Assembly (NCBI GenBank): GCA_963995525.1
Contig: OZ023214.1
Coordinates: forward strand, 14,785,260-14,849,259
DNA from: Escarpia spicata
Taxonomy: Eukaryota; Annelida; Polychaeta; Sabellida; Siboglinidae
DNA: 64,000 nucleotides
Direction: 5' to 3'
This document shows positions 52,367-63,449 of the stretch, piece by piece; position 1 is the stretch's first letter, and every line of letters begins with the position of its first letter. The position numbers were made by a program, and so were the translations under genes. The notes under the pieces were generated by a model. That model was not told the DNA's origin. It worked only from the letters and a program-made list of their open reading frames with translations, and made no database searches.

Positions 52367-53995
52367 AGATCCTTAATGTGGTCTTACCCCAAATAGATGT
52401 TTTGCATGTTACAAATCTTCACGAAGGCTAGAATGATATCAAGCTACACACATAACTAGATTAACCACAAATGGGAATGCATGTTACCGTTTTATCTCCG
52501 TCACGTAAGTTACAAGAACATATTACGTAAGTTATAGGTGTGAAAACTCATCCCTATTTGATGTTTTATCTTGTGTACAGCAGCAGTACATTCAGTACTC
52601 ACGAGACAAACATGTCCCATGTCAAAGTGTTCGAACAAATGTTATGCATATCACAGCATAACGGTATTTTAAGTGCACTTTTTTCGGCGAACGGATCCTT
52701 AATGTGGTCTTACCCCAAATAGATGTTTTGCATGTTACAAATCTTCACGAAGGCTAGACTGATATCAAGCTACACACATAACTAGATTAACCACAAATGG
52801 GAATGCATGTTACCGTTTTATCTCCGTCACGTAAGTTACAAGAACATATTATGTAAGTTATAGGTGTGAAAACTCATCCCCATTTGATGTTTTATCTTGT
52901 CTAAAGCAGCAGTACATTCAGTACTCACGAGAAAAACATGTCCCATATCAAAGTGTTCGAACAAAATTTATGCATATCACAGCATAACGGTATTTTAAGT
53001 GCACTTTTATCGGCGGACGGATCCTTAATGTGGTCTTACCCCAAATATATGTTTTGCATGTTACAAATCTTCACGAAGGCTAGACTGATATCAAGCTACA
53101 CACATAACTAGATTAACCACAAATGGGAATGCATGTTACCGTTTTATCTCCGTCACTTAAGTTACAAGAACATATTACGTAAATTATAGGTGTGAAAACT
53201 CATCCCCATTTGATGGTTTATCTTGTCTAAAGCAGCAGTACATTCAGTACTCACGAGACAAACATGTCCCATGTCAAAGTGTTCGAACAAAATGTATGCA
53301 TATCACAGCATAACGGTATTTTAAGTGCACTTTTTTCGGCGAACGGATCCTTAATGTGGTCTTACCCCAAATATATGTTTTGCATGTTACAAATCTTCAC
53401 GAAGGCTAGACTGATATCAAGCTACACACATAACTAGATTAACCACAAATGGGAATGCATGTTACCGTTTTATCTCCGTCACGTAAGTTACAAGAACATA
53501 TTACGTAAGTTATAGGTGTGAAAACTCATCCCCATTTGATGTTTTATCTTGTCTAAAGCAGCAGTACATTCAGTACTCACGAGACAAACATGTCCCATGT
53601 CAAAGTGTTCGAACCAAATTTATACATATAACAGAAAACGGTATTTTAAGTGCACTTTTTTCGGCGGAGGGATCCTGAATGTGGTCTTACCCCAAATAGA
53701 TGTTTTGCATGTTACAAATCTTCACGAAGGCTAGACTGATATCAAGCTACACACATAACTAGATTAACCACAAATGGGAATGCATGTTACCGTTTTATCT
53801 CCGTCACGTAAGTTACAAGAACATATTACGTAAGTTATAGGTGTGAAAACTCATCCCCATTTGATATTTTATCGTGTCTAAACCAGCAGTACCTTCAGTA
53901 CTCACGAGACAAACATGTCCCATGTCAAAGTGTTCGAACAAAATTTATGCATATCACAGCATAACGGTATTTTAAGTGCACTTTTTTCGGCGGAC
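52367..53995. repeat. 1629-bp five-monomer repeat, copy 1
   Basis: Begins at an AGATCC anchor. Markers: CTAGAATGATATC, CCCTATTTG, CTTGTGTACAG and AAATGTTATGC; ATTATGTAAG with GAGAAAAAC; CTTTTATCGG with CACTTAAG, GTAAATTATAGG and GATGGTTT; GGCGAACGG and a class B end; TATCGTGTCTAAACCAG. Confidence 0.9.
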
Positions 53996-54321
53996 GGATC
54001 CTTAATGTGGTCTTACCCCAAATAGATGTTTTGCATGTTACAAATCTTCACGAAGGCTAGACTGATATCAAGCTACACACATAACTAGATTAACCACAAA
54101 TGGGAATGCATGTTACCGTTTTATCTCCGTCACGTAAGTTACAAGAACATATTACGTAAGTTACAGGTGTGAAAACTCATCCCTATTTGATGTTTTATCT
54201 TGTCTAAAGCAGCAGTACATTCAGTACTCACGAGACAAACATGTCCCATGTCAAAGTGTTCGAACACATTTTATGCATATCACAGCATAACGGTATTTTA
54301 AGTGCAATTTTTTCGGCAGAC

Positions 54322-55299
54322 TGATCCTTAAAGTGGTCTTACCCCAAATAGATGTTTTGCATGTTACAAATCTTCACGAAGGCTAGACTGATATCAAGCT
54401 ACACACATAACTAGATTAACCACAAATGGGAATGCATGTTACCGTTTTATCTCCGTCACGTAAGTTACAAGAACATATTACGTAAGTCATAGGTGTGAAA
54501 ACTCATCCCCATTTGATGTTTTATCTTGTCTAAAGCAGCAGTACATTCAGTACTCACGAGACAAACATGTCCCACGTCAAAGTGTTCGAACAAAATTTAT
54601 GCATATCACAGCATAACGGTATTTTAAGTGCACTTTTTTCAGCGGACGGATCCTTAATGTGGTCTTACCCCAAATAGATGTTTTGCATGTTACAAATCTT
54701 CACGAATGCTAGACTGATATCAAGCTACACACATAACTAGATTAACCACAAATGGGAATGCATGTTACCGTTTTATCTCCGTCACGTAAGTTACAAGAAC
54801 ATATTACGTAAGTTATAGGTGTGAAAACTCATCCCCATTTGATGTTTTATCTTGTCTAAAGCAGCAGTACATTCAGTACTCACGAGACAAACATGTCCCA
54901 TGTCAGAGTGTTCGAACAAAATTTATGCATATCACAGCATAACGGTATTTTAAGTGCACTTTTTTCGGCGGACGTATCCTTAATGTGGTCTTACCCCAAA
55001 TAGATGTTTTGCATGTTACACATCTTCACGAAGGCTAGACTGATATCAAGCTACACACATAACTAGATTAACCACAAATGGGAATGCATGTTACCGTTTT
55101 ATCTCCGTCACGTAAGTTACAAGAACATATTACGTAAGTTATACGTGTGAAAACTCATCCCCATTTGATGTTTTATCGTGTCTAAAGCAGCAGTACCTTC
55201 AGTACTCACGAGAGAAACATGTCCCATGTCAAAGTGTTCGAGAAAAAAAAATGCATATCACAGCATAACGGTATTTTAAGTGCACTTTTTTCGGCGGAC
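54322..55299. repeat. Three-monomer TGATCC/CAGCGG/GTATCC block, copy 1
   Basis: A TGATCC monomer with CCTTAAAGTGG, one preceded by TTTTTTCAGCGG with CACGAATGC and CAGAGTG, and a GTATCC monomer with GTTACACATC. Unlike the other copies, this one ends in the A-rich junction (~55239). Confidence 0.88.
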
Positions 55300-56928
55300 A
55301 GATCCTTAATGTGGTCTTACCCCAAATAGATGTTTTGCATGTTACAAATCTTCACGAAGGCTAGAATGATATCAAGCTACACACATAACTAGATTAACCA
55401 CAAATGGGAATGCATGTTACCGTTTTATCTCCGTCACGTAAGTTACAAGAACATATTACGTAAGTTATAGGTGTGAAAACTCATCCCTATTTGATGTTTT
55501 ATCTTGTGTACAGCAGCAGTACATTCAGTACTCACGAGACAAACATGTCCCATGTCAAAGTGTTCGAACAAATGTTATGCATATCACAGCATAACGGTAT
55601 TTTAAGTGCACTTTTTTCGGCGAACGGATCCTTAATGTGGTCTTACCCCAAATAGATGTTTTGCATGTTACAAATCTTCACGAAGGCTAGACTGATATCA
55701 AGCTACACACATAACTAGATTAACCACAAATGGGAATGCATGTTACCGTTTTATCTCCGTCACGTAAGTTACAAGAACATATTATGTAAGTTATAGGTGT
55801 GAAAACTCATCCCCATTTGATGTTTTATCTTGTCTAAAGCAGCAGTACATTCAGTACTCACGAGAAAAACATGTCCCATATCAAAGTGTTCGAACAAAAT
55901 TTATGCATATCACAGCATAACGGTATTTTAAGTGCACTTTTATCGGCGGACGGATCCTTAATGTGGTCTTACCCCAAATATATGTTTTGCATGTTACAAA
56001 TCTTCACGAAGGCTAGACTGATATCAAGCTACACACATAACTAGATTAACCACAAATGGGAATGCATGTTACCGTTTTATCTCCGTCACTTAAGTTACAA
56101 GAACATATTACGTAAATTATAGGTGTGAAAACTCATCCCCATTTGATGGTTTATCTTGTCTAAAGCAGCAGTACATTCAGTACTCACGAGACAAACATGT
56201 CCCATGTCAAAGTGTTCGAACAAAATGTATGCATATCACAGCATAACGGTATTTTAAGTGCACTTTTTTCGGCGAACGGATCCTTAATGTGGTCTTACCC
56301 CAAATATATGTTTTGCATGTTACAAATCTTCACGAAGGCTAGACTGATATCAAGCTACACACATAACTAGATTAACCACAAATGGGAATGCATGTTACCG
56401 TTTTATCTCCGTCACGTAAGTTACAAGAACATATTACGTAAGTTATAGGTGTGAAAACTCATCCCCATTTGATGTTTTATCTTGTCTAAAGCAGCAGTAC
56501 ATTCAGTACTCACGAGACAAACATGTCCCATGTCAAAGTGTTCGAACCAAATTTATACATATAACAGAAAACGGTATTTTAAGTGCACTTTTTTCGGCGG
56601 AGGGATCCTGAATGTGGTCTTACCCCAAATAGATGTTTTGCATGTTACAAATCTTCACGAAGGCTAGACTGATATCAAGCTACACACATAACTAGATTAA
56701 CCACAAATGGGAATGCATGTTACCGTTTTATCTCCGTCACGTAAGTTACAAGAACATATTACGTAAGTTATAGGTGTGAAAACTCATCCCCATTTGATAT
56801 TTTATCGTGTCTAAACCAGCAGTACCTTCAGTACTCACGAGACAAACATGTCCCATGTCAAAGTGTTCGAACAAAATTTATGCATATCACAGCATAACGG
56901 TATTTTAAGTGCAATTTTTTCGGCAGAC
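55300..56928. repeat. 1629-bp five-monomer repeat, copy 2
   Basis: Repeats the preceding five monomers at +2933 bp with essentially all private variants kept. Beyond it the match jumps to the TGATCC block at 54322 (offset 2607), so a recombination junction lies near 56.9 kb. Confidence 0.9.
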
Positions 56929-57907
56929 TGATCCTTAAAGTGGTCTTACCCCAAATAGATGTTTTGCATGTTACAAATCTTCACGAAGGCTAGACTGATA
57001 TCAAGCTACACACATAACTAGATTAACCACAAATGGGAATGCATGTTACCGTTTTATCTCCGTCACGTAAGTTACAAGAACATATTACGTAAGTCATAGG
57101 TGTGAAAACTCATCCCCATTTGATGTTTTATCTTGTCTAAAGCAGCAGTACATTCAGTACTCACGAGACAAACATGTCCCACGTCAAAGTGTTCGAACAA
57201 AATTTATGCATATCACAGCATAACGGTATTTTAAGTGCACTTTTTTCAGCGGACGGATCCTTAATGTGGTCTTACCCCAAATAGATGTTTTGCATGTTAC
57301 AAATCTTCACGAATGCTAGACTGATATCAAGCTACACACATAACTAGATTAACCACAAATGGGAATGCATGTTACCGTTTTATCTCCGTCACGTAAGTTA
57401 CAAGAACATATTACGTAAGTTATAGGTGTGAAAACTCATCCCCATTTGATGTTTTATCTTGTCTAAAGCAGCAGTACATTCAGTACTCACGAGACAAACA
57501 TGTCCCATGTCAGAGTGTTCGAACAAAATTTATGCATATCACAGCATAACGGTATTTTAAGTGCACTTTTTTCGGCGGACGTATCCTTAATGTGGTCTTA
57601 CCCCAAACAGATGTTTTGCATGTTACACATCTTCACGAAGGCTAGACTGATATCAAGCTACACACATAACTAGATTAACCACAAATGGGAATGCATGTTA
57701 CCGTTTTATCTCCGTCACGTAAGTTACAAGAACATATTACGTAAGTTATAGGTGTGAAAACTCATCCCCATTTGATGTTTTATCTTGTCTAAAGCAGCAG
57801 TACATTCAGTACTCACGAGACAAACAGGTCCCATGTCAAAGTGTTCGAACAAAATTTATGCATATCACAGCATAACGGTATTTTAAGTGCACTTTTTTTC
57901 GGCGGAC
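56929..57907. repeat. Three-monomer TGATCC/CAGCGG/GTATCC block, copy 2
   Basis: Same three types. It ends with ACAGGTCCC and a T7 run, giving 979 bp. CCCCAAACAG (~57602) is private. Confidence 0.88.
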
Positions 57908-58558
57908 GGATCCTTAATGTGGTCTTACCCCAAATAGATGTTTTGCATGTTACAAATCTTCACGAAGGCTAGACTGATATCAAGCTACACACATAACTAG
58001 ATTAACCACAAATGGGAATGCATGTTACCGTTTTATCTCCGTCAGGTAAGTTACAAGAACATATTACGTAAGTTATAGTTGTGAAAACTCATCCCCATTT
58101 GATGTTTTATCTTGTCTAAAGCAGCAGTACATTCAGTACTCACGAGACAAACATGTCCCATGTCAAAGTGTTCGAACAAAATTTATACATATAACAGAAA
58201 ACGGTATTTTAAGTGCACTTTTTTCGGCGGACGGATCCTTAATGTGGTCTTACCCCAAATAGATGTTCAGCATGTTACAAATCTTCACGAAGGCTAGACT
58301 GATATCAAGCTACACACATAACTAGATTAACCACAAATGGGAATGCATGTTACCGTTTTATCTCCGTCACGTAAGTTACAAGAACATATTACGTAAGTTA
58401 TAGGTGTGAAAACTCATCCCCATTTGATGTTTTATCTTGTCTAAAGCAGCAGTACATTCAGTACTCACGAGACAAACATGTCCCATGTCAGAGTGTTCGA
58501 ACAAAATTTATGCATATCACAGCATAACGGTATTTTAAGTGCACTTTTTTCGGCGGAC

Positions 58559-60187
58559 GTATCCTTAATGTGGTCTTACCCCAAATAGATGTTTTGCATG
58601 TTACAAATCTTCACGAAGGCTAGACTGATATCAAGCTACACACATAACTAGATTAACCACAAATGGGAATGCATGTTACCGTTTTATCTCCGTCACGTAA
58701 GTTACAAGAACATATTACGTAAGTTATAGGTGTGAAAACTCATCCCTATTTGATGTTTTATCTTGTGTACAGCAGCAGTACATTCAGTACTCACGAGACA
58801 AACATGTCCCATGTCAAAGTGTTCGAACAAATGTTATGCATATCACAGCATAACGGTATTTTAAGTGCACTTTTTTCGGCGGACGGATCCTTAATGTGGT
58901 CTTACCCCAAATAGATGTTTTGCATGTTACAAATCTTCACGAAGGCTAGACTGATATCAAGCTACACACATAACTAGATTAACCACAAATGGGAATGCAT
59001 GTTACCGTTTTATCTCCGTCACGTAAGTTACAAGAACATATTATGTAAGTTATAGGTGTGAAAACTCATCCCCATTTGATGTTTTATCTTGTCTAAAGCA
59101 GCAGTACATTCAGTACTCACGAGACAAACATGTCCCATGTCAAAGTGTTCGAACAAAATGTATGCATATCACAGCATAACGGTATTTTAAGTGCACTTTT
59201 TTCGGCGAACGGATCCTTAATGTGGTCTTACCCCAAATATATGTTTTGCATGTTACAAATCTTCACGAAGGCTAGACTGATATCAAGCTACACACATAAC
59301 TAGATTAACCACAAATGGGAATGCATGTTACCGTTTTATCTCCGTCACGTAAGTTACAAGAACATATTACGTAAGTTATAGGTGTGAAAACTCATCCCCA
59401 TTTGATGTTTTATCTTGTCTAAAGCAGCAGTACATTCAGTACTCACGAGACAAACATGTCCCATGTCAAAGTGTTCGAACCAAATTTATACATATAACAG
59501 AAAACGGTATTTTAAGTGCACTTTTTTCGGCGGAGGGATCCTGAATGTGGTCTTACCCCAAATAGATGTTTTGCATGTTACAAATCTTCACGAAGGCTAG
59601 ACTGATATCAAGCTACACACATAACTAGATTAACCACAAATGGGAATGCATGTTACCGTTTTATCTCCGTCACGTAAGTTACAAGAACATATTACGTAAG
59701 TTATAGGTGTGAAAACTCATCCCCATTTGATATTTTATCGTGTCTAAAGCAGCAGTACCTTCAGTACTCACGAGACAAACATGTCCCATGTCAAAGTGTT
59801 CGAACAAAATTTATGCATATCACAGCATAACGGTATTTTAAGTGCACTTTTTTCGGCGGACGGATCCTTAATGTGGTCTTACTCCAAATAGATGTTTTGC
59901 ATGTTACAAATCTTCACGAAGGCTAGACTGATATCAAGCTACACACATAACTAGATTAACCACAAATGGGAATGCATGTTACCGTTTTATCTCCGTCACG
60001 TAAGTTACAAGAACATATTACGTAAGTTACAGGTGTGAAAACTCATCCCTATTTGATGTTTTATCTTGTCTAAAGCAGCAGTACATTCAGTACTCACGAG
60101 ACAAACATGTCCCATGTCAAAGTGTTCGAACACATTTTATGCATATCACAGCATAACGGTATTTTAAGTGCAATTTTTTCGGCAGAC
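58559..60187. repeat. Shortened derivative of the 52.4-54.3 kb block
   Basis: Markers run in the 52.4-54.3 kb order (CTTGTGTACAG; ATTATGTAAG; GGCGAACGG with a class B end; TATCGTGTC with AGTACC; CCCTATTTG with AACACATTTT), but the CTTTTATCGG monomer is missing and the first monomer has a GTATCC start with a normal left half. A one-monomer deletion plus a left-hand exchange explains it. Confidence 0.82.
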
Positions 60188-61166
60188 TGATCCTTAAAGT
60201 GGTCTTACCCCAAATAGATGTTTTGCATGTTACAAATCTTCACGAAGGCTAGACTGATATCAAGCTACACACATAACTAGATTAACCACAAATGGGAATG
60301 CATGTTACCGTTTTATCTCCGTCACGTAAGTTACAAGAACATATTACGTAAGTTATAGGTGTGAAAACTCATCCCCATTTGATGTTTTATCTTGTCTAAA
60401 GCAGCAGTACATTCAGTACTCACGAGAGAAACATGTCCCACGTCAAAGTGTTCGAACAAAATTTATGCATATCACAGCATAACGGTATTTTAAGTGCACT
60501 TTTTTCAACGGACGGATCCTTAATGTGGTCTTACCCCAAATAGATGTTTTGCATGTTACAAATCTTCACGAATGCTAGACTGATATCAAGCTACACACAT
60601 AACTAGATTAACCACAAATGGGAATGCATGTTACCGTTTTATCTCCGTCACGTAAGTTACAAGAACATATTACGTAAGTTATAGGTGTGAAAACTCATCC
60701 CCATTTGATGTTTTATCTTGTCTAAAGCAGCAGTACATTCAGTACTCACGAGACAAACATGTCCCATGTCAGAGTGTTCGAACAAAATTTATGCATATCA
60801 CAGCATAACGGTATTTTAAGTGCACTTTTTTCGGCGGACGTATCCTTAATGTGGTCTTACCCCAAATAGATGTTTTGCATGTTACACATCTTCACGAAGG
60901 CTAGACTGATATCAAGCTACACACATAACTAGATTAACCACAAATGGGAATGCATGTTACCGTTTTATCTCCGTCACGTAAGTTACAAGAACATATTACG
61001 TAAGTTATAGGTGTGAAAACTCATCCCCATTTGATGTTTTATCTTGTCTAAAGCAGCAGTACATTCAGTACTCACGAGACAAACAGGTCCCATGTCAAAG
61101 TGTTCGAAAAAAATTTATGCATATCACAGCATAACGGTATTTTAAGTGCACTTTTTTTCGGCGGAC
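60188..61166. repeat. Three-monomer TGATCC/CAGCGG/GTATCC block, copy 3
   Basis: Has TTTTTTCAACGG in place of TTTTTTCAGCGG before 60514, GAGAGAAAC (~60425) and CGAAAAAAATTT (~61107). With the next monomer it forms a 1305-bp unit repeated at 61493. Confidence 0.88.
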
Positions 61167-61492
61167 GGATCCTTAATGTGGTCTTACCCCAAATAGATGT
61201 TTTGCATGTTACAAATCTTCACGAAGGCTAGACTGATATCAAGCTACACACATAACTAGATTAACCACAAATGGGAATGCATGTTACCGTTTTATCTCCG
61301 TCACGTAAGTTACAAGAACATATTACGTAAGTTATAGTTGTGAAAACTCATCCCCATTTGATGTTTTATCTTGTCTAAAGCAGCAGTACATTCAGTACTC
61401 ACGAGACAAACATGTCCCATGTCAAAGTGTTCGAACACATTTTATGCATATCACAGCATAACGGTATTTTAAGTGCAATTTTTTCGGCAGAC

Positions 61493-62471
61493 TGATCCTT
61501 AAAGTGGTCTTACCCCAAATAGATGTTTTGCATGTTACAAATCTTCACGAAGGCTAGACTGATATCAAGCTACACACATAACTAGATTAACCACAAATGG
61601 GAATGCATGTTACCGTTTTATCTCCGTCACGTAAGTTACAAGAACATATTACGTAAGTTATAGGTGTGAAAACTCATCCCCATTTGATGTTTTATCTTGT
61701 CTAAAGCAGCAGTACATTCAGTACTCACGAGACAAACATGTCCCACGTCAAAGTGTTCGAACAAAATTTATGCATATCACAGCATAACGGTATTTTAAGT
61801 GCACTTTTTTCAGCGGACGGATCCTTAATGTGGTCTTACCCCAAATAGATGTTTTGCATGTTACAAATCTTCACGAATGCTAGACTGATATCAAGCTACA
61901 CACATAACTAGATTAACCACAAATGGGAATGCATGTTACCGTTTTATCTCCGTCACGTAAGTTACAAGAACATATTACGTAAGTTATAGGTGTGAAAACT
62001 CATCCCCATTTGATGTTTTATCTTGTCTAAAGCAGCAGTACATTCAGTACTCACGAGACAAACATGTCCCATGTCAGAGTGTTCGAACAAAATTTATGCA
62101 TATCACAGCATAACGGTATTTTAAGTGCACTTTTTTCGGCGGACGTATCCTTAATGTGGTCTTACCCCAAATAGATGTTTTGCATGTTACACATCTTCAC
62201 GAAGGCTAGACTGATATCAAGCTACACACATAACTAGATTAACCACAAATGGGAATGCATGTTACCGTTTTATCTCCGTCACGTAAGTTACAAGAACATA
62301 TTACGTAAGTTATAGGTGTGAAAACTCATCCCCATTTGATGTTTTATCTTGTCTAAAGCAGCAGTACATTCAGTACTCACGAGACAAACAGGTCCCATGT
62401 CAAAGTGTTCGAAAAAAATTTATGCATATCACAGCATAACGGTATTTTAAGTGCACTTTTTTTCGGCGGAC
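61493..62471. repeat. Three-monomer TGATCC/CAGCGG/GTATCC block, copy 4
   Basis: Lies 1305 bp after copy 3 and shares its CGAAAAAAATTT variant (~62412), so these two copies are the closest pair. Confidence 0.88.
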
Positions 62472-63449
62472 GGATCCTTAATGTGGTCTTACCCCAAATA
62501 GATGTTTTGCATGTTACAAATCTTCACGAAGGCTAGACTGATATCAAGCTACACACATAACTAGATTAACCACAAATGGGAATGCATGTTACCGTTTTAT
62601 CTCCGTCACGTAAGTTACAAGAACATATTACGTAAGTTATAGTTGTGAAAACTCATCCCCATTTGATGTTTTATCTTGTCTAAAGCAGCAGTACATTCAG
62701 TACTCACGAGACAAACATGTCCCATGTCAAAGTGTTCGAACAAAATTTATACATATAACAGAAAACGGTATTTTAAGTGCACTTTTTTCGGCGGACGGAT
62801 CCTTAATGTGGTCTTACCCCAAATAGATGTTCAGCATGTTACAAATCTTCACGAAGGCTAGACTGATATCAAGCTACACACATAACTAGATTAACCACAA
62901 ATGGGAATGCATGTTACCGTTTTATCTCCGTCACGTAAGTTACAAGAACATATTACGTAAGTTATAGGTGTGAAAACTCATCCCCATTTGATGTTTTATC
63001 TTGTCTAAAGCAGCAGTACATTCAGTACTCACGAGACAAACATGTCCCATGTCAGAGTGTTCGAACAAAATTTATGCATATCACAGCATAACGGTATTTT
63101 AAGTGCACTTTTTTCGGCGGACGTATCCTTAATGTGGTCTTACCCCAAATAGATGTTTTGCATGTTACAAATCTTCACGAAGGCTAGACTGATATCAAGC
63201 TACACACATAACTAGATTAACCACAAATGGGAATGCATGTTACCGTTTTATCTCCGTCACGTAAGTTACAAGAACATATTACGTAAGTTATAGATGTGAA
63301 AACTCATCCCCATTTGATGTTTTATCTTGTCTAAAGCAGCAGTACATTCAGTACTCACGAGACAAACAGGTCCCATGTCAAAGTGTTCGAACAAAATTTA
63401 TGCATATCACAGCATAACGGTATTTTAAGTGCACTTTTTTTCGACGGAC
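62472..63449. repeat. 978-bp three-monomer repeat before the window edge
   Basis: TAGTTGTG with a class B end; GTTCAGC with CAGAGTG; GTATCC with ACAGGTCCC and a T7 run. The next copy starts at 63450 and runs off the window. A related unit begins at 57908. Confidence 0.85.

Noticed and set aside
52540..58914. Three 60-codon frames starting at GTG (52540, 55473, 58732)
   Set aside because: They exist because CTTGTCTAAAG changed to CTTGTGTACAG, removing a TAA, in one monomer that was later duplicated. Non-ATG start, satellite sequence, no other support.
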